From: Mesomycoplasma ovipneumoniae ATCC 29419
GTDB taxonomy: Bacteria; Bacillota_I; Bacilli_A; Mycoplasmatales; Metamycoplasmataceae
Assembly (NCBI RefSeq): GCF_028885435.1
Contig: NZ_CP118522.1
Location: forward strand, 868,001-932,000
Reading direction: 5' to 3'
DNA length: 64,000 bases
Positions 51,589-61,713 of the stretch are shown here, in pieces (the stretch's first letter is position 1; each line of letters starts with the position of its first letter). The notes beneath the pieces were generated by a model, which saw only the letters and a program-made list of their open reading frames with translations, made no database searches and was not told the origin of the DNA. The position numbers were made by a program, and so were the translations under genes.

Positions 51589-52682
51589 TTAGATAAATGC
51601 TAACAAAACAACTATTTTATATAATGTGTTAAGTAAAAACTCTCGATCATTGCTAGAATAAATTAAAATTTCATTTTTATTTAAATTTTCATTAATTTTG
51701 TACTTTAATGATAGAATTTTTAAAATCTTTATAAAGGGGAATAACTTATTAATCTCTATGATTTCATTGTCTCAGTTTGGTGAAATTTTTGAACTAAAAA
51801 CTATATTTTTTGTGTTTATCATTTTAAAATTATTAAAGAAGAAGTTTACATTTTTCAAGTAGATTTCATTTGAAAATAGCGTGCGTTCGGACTCATTTAG
51901 TGTGTTAATTTTGGTAATAATATTATACTTATTTTTCAAGATATAATCATTAATAACCATTAAATTACTAAATAAATTCCTAGAATATTTATTCAAACAG
52001 AAAAGTGATTGAATTTTTTTTGACAAAAGTTTATTTCTTTGGAGAGAATTTATTAGTTCAAATTTATATTCATTTTTAGAGAATCATATCAATTCAGTAT
52101 TATTTTTTAGAAAAAAATCAAAAATAAATCTATTAACAATAATATTTAGCAAATTTTTTTTAATAAATAATCTAGTTTTATGAAATAGCAGCTTATTTTT
52201 CAAAATAATTTTGAGATCTTCTAAAGTTACAAGGATTTTTTGGAAATTTAGATTGTCTGACCCTAAAAAATTATTGGATAGAACCTCTGAAATCTGAAAT
52301 ATTTTAACCAAAATAGCATATTCTGGTTTTACAAAATAAAGATTTTTTTAATTTTTTTGTAAATATTAGGTTTTAAAAATTTTGACAAAATTATTTCAAC
52401 ATTTAAATCTAAATTCTTAAATTCAAGCTTTTGAAAGAAAGGCGTGCTTAATTTTACATCTAAATTTTTGTTTTTATTGAGTTCAATCTTTAGTATTTGG
52501 TTTAAAAATCTTAAACTTTTAGTCTTTTTAGAAAAAATTATTAAATCTAAATCGTTAGGTTTCCTTTGCAATATTCCATAATAATTAAGGACAAAACTGC
52601 CTTGCACAACCTTTATTAAATTATCGTCTTTATTTTGTACTATATCAACATTATCTAAATTAATTATCATTTTGGCCTCCAA
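51589..52682 (-). pseudogene. Nucleotidyltransferase (AbiEii-like), frameshifted or phase-variable
   Basis: The first 117 codons read like the N-terminal domain of the 36951 protein (VVQGSFVLNYYG, RKPNDLDLIIF) and stop at TAA 52329. The rest, KPEYAILVKIFQISEVLSNN and about 240 further residues, continues in another frame to TAA at 51589. The shift lies at two adjacent runs of seven T (52343-52349 and 52352-52358). One base more in a run would restore a protein of about 365 aa (KKNLYFVKPEYA). GGAGG precedes the ATG. Confidence 0.7.
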
Positions 52683-52759
52683 AAATCAAGTAAATATTCA
52701 GTTGTTTATTTGAATCTGCCTTAAAAAATATAAAATTAAAAAAATTAAAATTATTATTG

Positions 52760-52765
52760 TATAAT
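52760..52765 (+). promoter_or_regulatory. -10 box of the toxin-like gene
   Basis: TATAAT in ATTGTATAATTTC, 35 bases before the ATG at 52800; GGAGG at 52787-52791 is the ribosome binding site. Confidence 0.65.
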
Positions 52766-52799
52766 TTCTAACATAATTATAACTACGGAGGCAATAAAA

Positions 52800-53627
52800 A
52801 TGAAAAATTTAGAACTAATCAATCTTTTAAGTTTAGGAAATGTTGTTGTTGCGCAACCCTACCAAAACGATGACATTCAACTTAAAAAATTTATTTCTAA
52901 AGTTGAATCTAATATTTTAACTACGACCCAAGACGAAGAGGCAAAAAACTCGCTAATAAAAGAGTTTGGTAGCTCACTAGATTATTTAGATTCCTTTAGT
53001 TTTAAAAAATTTAATTATATTTTTAGAGCTAGAATTTTTGATAACCAGGATCAAAAAAATCATACTTTTCAAGAACTTCGAAGAAATAGTGAAATTTATA
53101 AAAAATTTCAAGAATTAAAAAGTAAAAACCCTCGTAGAAGAGGAAAAAGAAGTTTATTTTCTGATTATCAGCGATTAACTATAAAAAACTGGATTGATCG
53201 AATTCAAGAATTTATAGCAGATAATAAACTTAAAGCAGGCGAAAATGTTACACTTGCCACCGCAGTTGGCGGGACAACAGTTGGAGCAGGAGTCGCATTT
53301 ATAGTCGGCGCATCTGCAGTGCCTGTAGTTGGGTGGATGCTCGCTTTACTTGCTGGTGCTGGATTAGTTTTGGGTGCTGGCGCGACTGGCACTGGCATGC
53401 TACTCAAAAATTCATCGAATTATTGAGCAAATTCTAATGAAATTAATCGCAAACTAGATCATTTAAAAGATCTTTTTAGCATTGCATCAACATCAAATGA
53501 CAAAGGTTTAGAAGAGAGTTTACTCAATAGAATTAAAAGTGTCATTAGCGATATTAATCAATTATCAGGTAACATAATTGACTTTAATAGATTTGATTTA
53601 GAAAAAATCATCGCAAGTGGTTATTAA
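52800..53627 (+). CDS. Putative pore-forming/bacteriocin-like protein with glycine-zipper segment
   Basis: 275 aa. N-terminal 140 residues are mostly helical and charged, with a short hydrophobic start (LINLLSLGNVVVAQ) but no clear signal peptide. A basic stretch NPRRRGKRS is near residue 115. Residues about 150-205 form a Gly/Ala/Val-rich hydrophobic region with many GxxxG spacings (TTVGAGVAFIVGASAVPVVG and LALLAGAGLVLGAGATGTGM), as in class II bacteriocins and membrane-inserting toxins. A coiled C-terminus follows. Paralogue 4 starts one base after the stop. Function is inferred, not recognised. Confidence 0.6.
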
Positions 53628-53628
53628 A

Positions 53629-54372
53629 ATGAAATCAATTTTAGTATTTTATAAACTATTATTTTTTAAACCCCTTTATGTTGTTTCAAACGCTTTTTTA
53701 TTCCTTATTTTTGTATCAAGCACACTTTTTCAATTATTTTTTCCCGAACATATAGTTATTTTAAGAATATTTATTTTTGGTTCGATTTTTTTACTTGTTT
53801 TTTTTAACTTTTCAAGATACATTTGATTTATTTCCAAATACAAAAAAGAGGCTTTGAATTTATCAAATGAAAAACTTAAAGAAAAGTATCCTCAACTTTT
53901 AAGAATTGAAAAAAATGTACCTCAAGTTAAAAGAAGAAGTATTTTCACTTATGGTATTTGGTTAAGAAGTCAAATGCCTTTAACTGCTTCAAAATTTAAT
54001 GAACAAGATCTCGACTATGAAGAAAAACAAAAATTTTTATACAAGATTTATTTAAGATATTATATTGTTGAATCATTTTTAGTCGCTATTTTAATTGCAT
54101 CCCTTACTTTATTTTACTATTTTATGTTTACAACGATATATTCAGTTGCTGCAACAAGAGATAATAATTTATCTGTTATTCCTGATATTGCATATTCAGT
54201 GATAACTGGTTTTATATTTTTTGTTATTGCTCTTACTGCCGCAGCATGAATAAATCAATCGCAATTCCAATTATTGCAAATTTCTAATAATCTTTTGACT
54301 GTTTCTGTTGAAGAATCTAAAAAAACCTATAAAAGTACTTTTTTCAAATTATATATTCCTAAAGAAATTTAA
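53629..54372 (+). CDS. Membrane protein, island paralogue 4
   Basis: 247 aa, directly coupled to the toxin-like gene (TAA-A-ATG); this is the only complete two-gene unit. MKSILVFYKLLFFKPLYVVS, LRIFIFGSIFLLVFF, SRYIWF, ASKFNEQDLDYEEKQKFLYK and two C-terminal membrane segments. Likely immunity or partner protein of the upstream gene by position (inference). Confidence 0.7.
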
Positions 54373-54850
54373 GATTGGATAAATTTTTTAGGAAATCAAA
54401 GCACAAATAAATTAATACTTTCAAAAATAACCACCACAAACTAACCAATAATTTTTTTCTGTTTTGTAACGACAATTAATTTTGAATTTCAAAATTTCAA
54501 GAATGTGACCATTGTTTATCAAAAAATAAGTTGATTTATTGACTAGTATAACATTTAAAAAACTTGAAAGAAAATCCCGTCAAAATGGCGGGATTTTTGT
54601 TATTCTATTAAAACAACTCTTATTTTTGTGTGTGAATTTCTTATTAGAATAAAAGCACAAGTTAATTATGTATAAATAATTTACACTAAAAATTTAGAAT
54701 TTTATTACCTTATGAAAAAAAATATTAAATTACATAAATAATATTAATCAACTCCAAAAACAACAAAAATTTTTAACTATCAATCAGATTGTTTTTTGGC
54801 AAAAGCACTAGTCAACCAAAAAACCAATTAATTTTAGTAAAACTTAAGTT
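54373..54850. other. Gene-free stretch after paralogue 4
   Basis: Fourth copy of the island spacer to about 54700, with decayed peptide TINFEFQNFKNVTIVYQK, then A+T-rich sequence to the mtlF stop. No gene seen on either strand. Confidence 0.55.
54573..54680 (-). ncRNA. Degenerate tracrRNA-like sequence 2
   Basis: On the minus strand: CATAATTAAC (54661-54670, compare TATAATTAAC at tracrRNA 2), then TTTTATTCTAATAAGAAATT (the tracrRNA anti-repeat with two changes), CACACAAAAATAAG, and a terminator hairpin AATCCCG...CGGGATT (54573-54595) with T tail. CAAAAATAAG matches the tracrRNAs rather than the array repeat. On the plus strand the hairpin can end the paralogue 4 transcript. Confidence 0.5.
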
Positions 54851-55279
54851 CTAAGCTTGATTTATTCAGTTAAGGATTTTTTCTTTAGTTAAATTTTGAC
54901 TATTTAAAATTTCTTCCACTTTCTCAATTTCAATAAATGCAAGCCCTATTTTTTCTATATAATTAATCTGATCAGCATTTTTTACGGCTAACCCAATAAT
55001 AAATCTAATTGGTTGATCATCTCAGTATAGCGTATTTTTTAGGTGAATAATTTCGATACAATTTTTTAAAATTAAATCATTACTTTCATAATTTCCATGC
55101 ACTAGGGCAAGATAGTTTCCAAGAGCAACTGATGATTCTAAATCACGTTTTTCCATTGATTGTAAATATTCATATTTACAGCAATTTTTTGCTTGGAAAA
55201 TTTCAATTAATTTTGTAAATGCTTCCTTTTTTGACTCAATAGTTTGATTTAATTGGATATTTTCTATTTTTAAATCCAT
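54851..55279 (-). CDS. mtlF: PTS mannitol-specific enzyme IIA
   Basis: 142 aa phosphocarrier that receives phosphate from HPr and passes it to EIIB. The active-site His is in ALGNYLALVHGNYES (VHG; PHG is usual), preceded by KRDLESSVALGNYLA. The TGA in TLYWDDQP and one near the C-terminus are Trp. It overlaps mtlD by 10 bases. Confidence 0.92.
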
Positions 55280-56370
55280 TTATTTCCCCCTTTTATATTA
55301 TCATAAAATTTAAGGACTGTTTTGATTTCAAAATCTTCTAAATTTGTTTGCATTTTTAAAAATTTTTCGGAATTTTTTGCAAGGTTTTCCTGCATTTTCA
55401 TTGCTTGGATATCCTGTTTTGAGTCATAATTTAGAATATTTGCAAAAGTTCTATAAATTATCTCTAATTCTTTTGGTTCAAATTTTGCATTCTTTGCATA
55501 TTTCAATAACAAATTAAATCTTTCATTTTTTCCTATTTTAGTGATCGGGTTCCGAGCAACGCGTATAATTGAGTCTTGTAGAATTGGATTTTCAAATCTT
55601 TTAATTGTTTTTTCAAAATATTTCTCAAGTTCGCTCTGATTAATTAAGGTATTTTGGAATGAAAGCACTTTAATTAAAACAATTTTTAGTTGACTAATGT
55701 ATTTTTGAATTACTGGTGAATTTAAAGCTTCATGAATATAATTATATTTTAAAATATATGCCAAATATGCAATTCCCGAGTGCAAAGTGTTGACAAAAAA
55801 TAATTTTCGTAAAATAAAATAGTCTAAATTTTCTAGATATTTTACTCCCTTTAGTTTAATTTTTTGGTTATCCTCTTTAATAATAATTTCTGAGTAGGTT
55901 TCGGTATAAACATTTAAATCTGTCGAACTCGGGGCGATTTGATCAATTGTTGTGTCAACAAATTGCCAAAATTTACAGTTTTCAAGACTTTTTTTAAAGT
56001 TACTGCTAACTCGAAATCCGTTTTCAAAACAGATAATTTGTTTACTTTTTTGCTCAATTTTTGCTAATTTTGCAAAAATTGACCTCAAATGAATTAAATT
56101 TTCGGATCCAACAGAAGTCGAAATCAGATCGGCGTTTTTTAAATGCATTAATAATTTTTCTTCATCATTTAGATTAATAGCAAAATAATTTCTCACTTTA
56201 TATTTTTGGCCATTTTCAAAGTTAATAACATAATAAAATCCTTTTTGATTTAGCTCATTAATTAATTTATCATTAACATCAACAAAAATAATTTCAAATT
56301 GATTTTCTTGATATAATTTTGCAATTAATCCGCGACCGATATTTCCGGCTCCAAAATGAACAACTTTCAT
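55270..56370 (-). CDS. mtlD: Mannitol-1-phosphate 5-dehydrogenase
   Basis: 366 aa NAD-dependent enzyme making fructose-6-phosphate from mannitol-1-phosphate. The Rossmann motif HFGAGNIGRGL is at residues 5-15; QFVDTTIDQIAPSS and KLFFVNTLHSGIAYLAY (catalytic Lys/His region) are present. Its ATG shares one base with the mtlA stop. Confidence 0.94.
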   Translation of the reverse strand: MKVVHFGAGNIGRGLIAKLYQENQFEIIFVDVNDKLINELNQKGFYYVINFENGQKYKVRNYFAINLNDEEKLLMHLKNADLISTSVGSENLIHLRSIFAKLAKIEQKSKQIICFENGFRVSSNFKKSLENCKFWQFVDTTIDQIAPSSTDLNVYTETYSEIIIKEDNQKIKLKGVKYLENLDYFILRKLFFVNTLHSGIAYLAYILKYNYIHEALNSPVIQKYISQLKIVLIKVLSFQNTLINQSELEKYFEKTIKRFENPILQDSIIRVARNPITKIGKNERFNLLLKYAKNAKFEPKELEIIYRTFANILNYDSKQDIQAMKMQENLAKNSEKFLKMQTNLEDFEIKTVLKFYDNIKGGNKWI

Positions 56371-57839
56371 TAGAAATTTTCCTTATTTTCTTGGTTATTT
56401 TTAAGTTGTGCAGCTATATTTTCATAGGATTTTCTATCTAAAAATTGACTTAGGGAAATAATTTTAGCTTTGGAATTTTTAACTTTAACACGATCTTCTA
56501 AACTTTGGATTGTGATAATAAGCTCTTCTTCACCAGTTAAATCGGCAATCGCTAAATTAGAAACTTCAATGTCAACAACATTATTATCTTTTAAAACTTT
56601 CCTTAAAATTGAAGCAGCCATTACAGAAGAACCCATGCCGGCATCGCAAGCAAAAACAATCTTTTTAGGATTTAATTGTTGAGCGCTCTTTGTTTTTAAT
56701 TTTTCAGTTTCAATCAATTTTTTTGTATGATTAATGTCTAAATTTTCAGTTTTTTGCTTGTTTTTATTTAGTAGTTTTGTTAAAAAATTGATAGCTCAGG
56801 CACTTATCAAAGTCACTATAGCAGATCCGAAAATCGCAATTGTAATACCAACTAATGAATTTGTCGATTTTTCAACTTGGATATACTGAGCAATAACCGA
56901 ACCTGGTGAGACAGGAGCAACTGCGCCAACATTAAAAATTTGCAAGATTGAATTTCCAAAAATACCTCCAGCAATTAGTGATAAAATTAAAACTGGTCTT
57001 AAAATAGCAAAAGGAAAATAAACCTCGTGAATCCCGCCCAAAAAATGGATTGGAATTGAGGAAGCCGTTTGTCCTTTAATTTGTTTTTCTTTTGAAAAAA
57101 TTAGATAGAATAATAAAAGCCCTAATCCTGGTCCAGGATTTGATTCTAATAAAAATAAAATTGACTTGCCAGTTTCAGTTACTTGAATTGTTCCTAAAGT
57201 TGTAAAAACACCGTGATTTATTGCATTATTTAGAAAAAGTATTTTTGCAGGTTCAACAATTAAGGCAATTAAAGGATATAACTTTCACTCTCCCATTTTT
57301 TGGGTCAAAAACCCGAGTGATTTAATAAAGTAACCAATAAAATAAATTGACAAATAATAAACGGGGAATAAAAGCACAAATCCGAGAATTCCAAGATAGA
57401 AATTATTTGCTAACATTTGATAGCCACTTGGAATTTTATTAATTCAAAATTTTTCTGTGTGTTTCAAAATAAGTGCTGAAATCGGACCAAATAGCATAAC
57501 TGCAACTAACATTGGTGCTGTTCCGCCAGTGATATTTATAAAAATTTCTGACTGACCAGCAGCTACCGCACCAATTGCTACAACTCCAGCAATTGCACCA
57601 CCGCGAATTTTGTAAATTTTATAACCACCAAGAAAGCAAATTAAAATTGGAATTATATAAGTAATTCCAACACCTACCATGGCTGCAAGATCTTTATTCG
57701 GTGTTCAACCTGTGGGAATAAAAAAAGATGTAAGTAGACCTCAGGCAATAAAAATACCGATAATTGGCATTATCATTTGTCCTAAAAGTCCGCCAAACGA
57801 CTGAATTTTAGTTTTAATAGTTTTGATTAAATTTGCCAT
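56370..57839 (-). CDS. mtlA: PTS mannitol-specific enzyme IICB
   Basis: 489 aa. The membrane IIC domain (residues 1-345) has GGLLGQMIMPIIGIFIAWGL, PSGYQMLANNFYLGILGF and the substrate motif IHFLGGIHEVYFPF. The IIB domain follows a charged linker, with phosphorylatable Cys in VFACDAGMGSSVMAAS. The IIA function is separate (mtlF). AAGGAGG precedes the ATG. TGA codons split the frame. Confidence 0.95.
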
Positions 57840-58279
57840 AAAACCTCCTTAATATCGATACAATTTTGTGGAGTATATGTGAATTTGATTAATAATTTGA
57901 TCGACCACCAAGGCAGAATCATATTTTCATTGATGAAGAAATTCTAGATTTTTGAGCAGTTAAATTTTGTAAAATTAAAGTTAAAGAATTCAAGGATTTT
58001 TACCACCCTTTGGTCGTGATCATCCTTATTAGTAGCCCAAAAAAATGCTCGTGTGATAACAAAATTGTTTATAAAATAGAATTATTAGTTTAAATCGTGC
58101 TCACATTAACAAGAATTTCATCAATTTTTTACAGTTTAAGTCGCGATTTTATTGTAAAAATAGTGATTTTACTGAAAATATCAAGCATATAATGCTTTGG
58201 AAAAGGTTAAAATCTATCAATATTTTCAAATTATTAAATTGATTTATACAATAATCTTTGTTTAGTTTTTTAATGTTAA

Positions 58280-58355
58280 TGGTATTTTGAAAATTAAATT
58301 TCATTAGCCATTGTGTTTATCTGAAATGCAAATTGTTAATTTGCTAAAAATTAGT
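58280..58355 (+). pseudogene. Remnant of an RpiR-type regulator 3' end
   Basis: ATGCAAATTGTTAATTTGCT at 58327-58346, followed by AAAAATTAG, nearly repeats the end of the intact regulator (59440-59468). An older paralogue probably stood upstream and was deleted. Confidence 0.6.
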
Positions 58356-58674
58356 TGGTATTTTCTATACCAATTCTAATTTTAAAATTAGCATGTTAAT
58401 TTTTCATTGCTTTAAAATTAAGTTTACAAATTAAAACAAAAATTACTATTTTTTGCTAAATTTGATAGTAGTGTAAAAATCTGTAACATTTAGCTCTACA
58501 CTAAAAATCTGTATTAATGGTATGAAAAATTCTAAAAAAGCAATCAAAAATCCTATACTAGCAAAATTTGTGATCAAAATTCCTTTTTTAAAAAGTCTTT
58601 GATCACAAGCTTTATCAAGTTATCGCTATATGCGTTAATACTATTTTATGTTACTATAATAAATTGTTATATTG

Positions 58675-58680
58675 TATAAT
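58675..58680 (+). promoter_or_regulatory. -10 box very close to the regulator start
   Basis: TATAAT ends 8 bases before the ATG, so the mRNA would be leaderless. Another TATAAT at 58655-58660 would give a leader of about 22 nt without a Shine-Dalgarno sequence. Confidence 0.5.
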
Positions 58681-58688
58681 TTTATAAA

Positions 58689-59468
58689 ATGGATAGTAAT
58701 TTGATGAATGATTTACTGTGGTTTTCTAAGCAAAATCATAATTTTATTGATAAGGAAATTGCTAAATTTTTGATTTCAAATATCGCCAAAATTATGACTT
58801 TAAAATTAAGTATAATTGCTAAAAATGCTAATTGTTCAACAGCTTCGGTAATAAAATTTTGCAAAAAACTCGGTTTTAAAGGGCTAAAGGATTTATTGCC
58901 AGCGCTTGACCGTAATTATTCTTATATGCAAATTCAAAAAAGCCGTTTTTCGAACAACAAAATTGCCGGCAAAAATACAACAGTTAGCCTATATCATTCT
59001 CTTATTAGTAAAAATCTCGATAATCTTTACAAGATAAATCATGATTCTATTATAAAATTTGTTGCCTTGTTAAAGAAGGTGCGGCATATTATATTTTTTG
59101 GTAAGGGATCAAATTTAGAAATAATTCAGATTTTTGCTAATTATTTATCGAAATTACAATATTATGTCGATTATCATTATGACTTTGAAGTTCAGCAGAA
59201 ATGAGTGGAAAAATCTGTGGATTTTAGTGTTTGTGTTTTCTTTAGTTTTTCTGGTATGCATTTAGAGATAGATCGATTAGTTCAAACAATGAAATCTAAA
59301 AATTGTAATATTATTTCCTTTACTTCGAATTATGAAAGTAATTTATTCAAGCAATCCTCAATTAGTTTCTTAACATTCAAAAATGAGGACGTTCTTGAAA
59401 AGCACACTTCAGCACGAATTGCTTTTATTTATTTGATAATGCAAATTATTAATTTGCTTAAAAATTAG
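58689..59468 (+). CDS. RpiR/MurR-type transcriptional regulator
   Basis: 259 aa. The N-terminal helix-turn-helix (LSIIAKNANCSTASVIKFCK and KLGFKGLKDL, residues 35-72) is typical of the RpiR family. A SIS sugar-phosphate-binding domain follows (IIFFGKGSNLEIIQIFANYL, SVCVFFSFSGMHLEI, ISFTSNYES). Divergent from mtlA, so it may control mannitol uptake in response to a phosphosugar. One TGA (QQKWVEK) is Trp. Confidence 0.85.
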
Positions 59469-59647
59469 TCGTCTATTAAAACAAAGTGGCATGTAAAACC
59501 TTTAGAATCGGGTCAGATGACCTATCAATAGGCAAAATATTCAAGCACGATCAAAATAAAAAAAATAAGAAAAGGACAATTTGCAGCAAAAGTGGCATTA
59601 ACCAGTACAAATTTGATTACGACCCAAATTGGAGATTATGTCTTAAA

Positions 59648-60577
59648 ATGAATTTTTGATTAACAGTTGAAAAATTTATAAACCTTCAAATACCGAAAAA
59701 ATTTTTAAAAATTCCTATTTTAGGTAATACTTTGTATTTTAAACTATTTTCATTTTTAGTTTTTAAATTTAACCCTGATAAAAAAACAATAAAACATTAC
59801 TTTTTATTTGTAGTACTTTCTTTGATAAGTTATCCAGCCCCTCTTTTCTTAGTTATAATAACATTGTTAATTACCGGTAATGCTGATTTTCTAAGGAATT
59901 TAGATTTAAAATTTTTTAATAATTATTTTATTCGGCATTTGATCGAAATAATTGGCTACTCACTTTTAATTGTGGCTTATTCCTATTTTTCAGGTTTTCT
60001 TCAAAAAATTTTTCATTTATACTTGGTAAAACAAGTTAAAAAAAATCTTGGCAAATTGGACACAAATAATAAATTCTCATTTTTAAACAATTTTAATTAT
60101 ACTAAACATTATAAATTTCTATGTCAACGAAAATTTTATATGGGTGTTGAAAAAAAACATTGGTATAATCCAGAAAAAATAATTGAAAATATTTTTATTA
60201 TTATCCAAAGTTGATGGTGAAAAGTTAACTGAAATTTGCCAAAATATTTTGCACATATAATTTTGGAAGTTTTTTTGTTCAACGCTACTGAATTTACAAA
60301 TTCAAATATTTCTAAAAAAAACTGGAGAATCTTTTTATACGTTTATTTTACTTTTGTTTTTATACAACTTATATTAACTTGATATCCGTTTTGAATAGTA
60401 TATTATTTTATAATGGAAAACGTATCTGAAATAAATGGCAATTTAAATGATACTAATGACGAAGCAAAACAATTATTACTTTCTGGTTTATTTAGTATAA
60501 TTTTTGGTTTTCTCATGCTACCCACGGCGATTTATCATCCTAAATTATGAATAACTTTTTGACTATTTGAGAAATAA
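59648..60577 (+). CDS. Multi-pass membrane protein, unknown, paralogue a
   Basis: 309 aa. Pattern: MNFWLTVEKFINLQIPKKFL, PILGNTLYFKLF, NPDKKTIKHYF, then membrane segments at about 60-80 (PAPLFLVIITLLIT), 95-125, and two near the C-terminus (FIQLILTWYPFW and GFLMLPTAIYHP). Trp codons are TGA. The second copy at 60678 shares the N-terminal third most strongly. No family recognised. The preceding 59469-59647 holds only decayed sequence. Confidence 0.65.
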
Positions 60578-60677
60578 ATTTTTATTTTTTGATAGTATTA
60601 TTAAAGGCAAAATGGTTGATTCTTAGGCTAGTTTAACTAGTTTATTAATTTAATTTAAGGAAATTTGTTTTGTAAAA

Positions 60678-61577
60678 ATGTATTTCTGATTGACTGTTGA
60701 AAAATTTATTAATTTGAAAATTCCTAGAGAATTTTCAAAAGTACCTATTTTAGGTAATATTTTGTATTTTAGGTTGTTCTTTTTTCTTGTATTTAAATTT
60801 AATCCTGATAAAAAAACAATCAAACACTTTGTTTTGCTATTCACACTGTTTTTAATAAGTTATCCAGCACCACTTTTTTTAGTTATTTTAGTACTAATTT
60901 TTACGCTTAAATTTGATTTTTTAATTCATTTTAATACAAAAGTTTTTGATAATTACTTTTTTCGACATTTTATCGAAGCAATTTTTTACTCGCTTTTGTT
61001 GTTGCCTTATTCGTATTTGTGTAGTTTTTTCCAAAAAATTTTTAATTTTTACCTAATAAAGAAATGTAAAAAAAATTTAGGTAAATTAGATATAAATAAA
61101 CAATTTGATTTCTTAGCTAATTTTGATTTTGAAAAAAATTATAATCTTATAAAGAAAAAAAGTGTTTATATTTGAGTCAACGTAAGAAAAAAAGATAGAT
61201 ATAACCCTGATAAAATCATTGAAAATATTTTCGTTTTGATTGATGGTTTGTGATTAACTACTAGAGTATATTTGCCTTCCTATTATTTTAATATATTTTT
61301 ACACGTCTTCTCATTTAATACAAAAAGCGCTGAATTAAATCCTATTATTAAAAAACGGCAAGTTCGTTTTCTAATTATTTATCTATTTTCAGTTTTTATA
61401 AATTTTATTATTTTTTGATACTCTTTTTGAGTATTAACTTATTCTTTTAGTGTTACGATTTCACCATTTGATGATTATCGCTTAATCATCAAGCATATTG
61501 GTCTAGTTTTGGCTGCTATTTTTTTAGTGCCGCTTATTCTAGAATGACTAATTAAATTTTTTGTATTTAAAATTTAA
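60678..61577 (+). CDS. Multi-pass membrane protein, unknown, paralogue b
   Basis: 299 aa, tandem duplicate of the gene at 59648: YFWLTVEKFINLKIPREF, PILGNILYFRLF, FKFNPDKKTIKHF, YPAPLFLVIL, KIFNFYLIKKCKKNLGKLD and RYNPDKIIENIFVLI. The C-terminal half has diverged. Four or five membrane segments; function unknown. Confidence 0.65.
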
Positions 61578-61654
61578 TTTTTATAAGGTTTTAAGAGGTT
61601 TTAAACACTCAAAAATTTTATAGATTACAATTTTATTGGGTTATTTACTTGTTT

Positions 61655-61663
61655 TGGTATAAT
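61655..61663 (+). promoter_or_regulatory. Extended -10 promoter of the restriction-modification genes
   Basis: TGGTATAAT (TGnTATAAT) 50 bases before the methyltransferase ATG. Confidence 0.65.
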
Positions 61664-61713
61664 TTTAAATTAACTTCGTAATTTAAAATAAAATAAGAAA
61701 TAAAAAATTTATT

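Larger units (their letters stand above)
57840..58688. other. 849-bp region between mtlA and the RpiR-type gene
   Basis: Contains the mtl promoter at its left and the regulator promoters at its right (TATAAT at 58655 and 58675). Between them lies a decayed copy of the regulator 3' end at about 58280-58355. The remainder (57880-58270) has no open frame; its stop-rich, gene-like composition suggests an older pseudogene. Confidence 0.55.

Noticed and set aside
53204-53407. Minus-strand Pro/Ala/Thr-rich frame
   Set aside because: Antisense image of the glycine-zipper codons of the toxin-like gene.
59469-59647. IS-like remnant upstream of the 59648 gene (NQYKFDYDPNWRL)
   Set aside because: Too short and decayed to assign to a transposase family.
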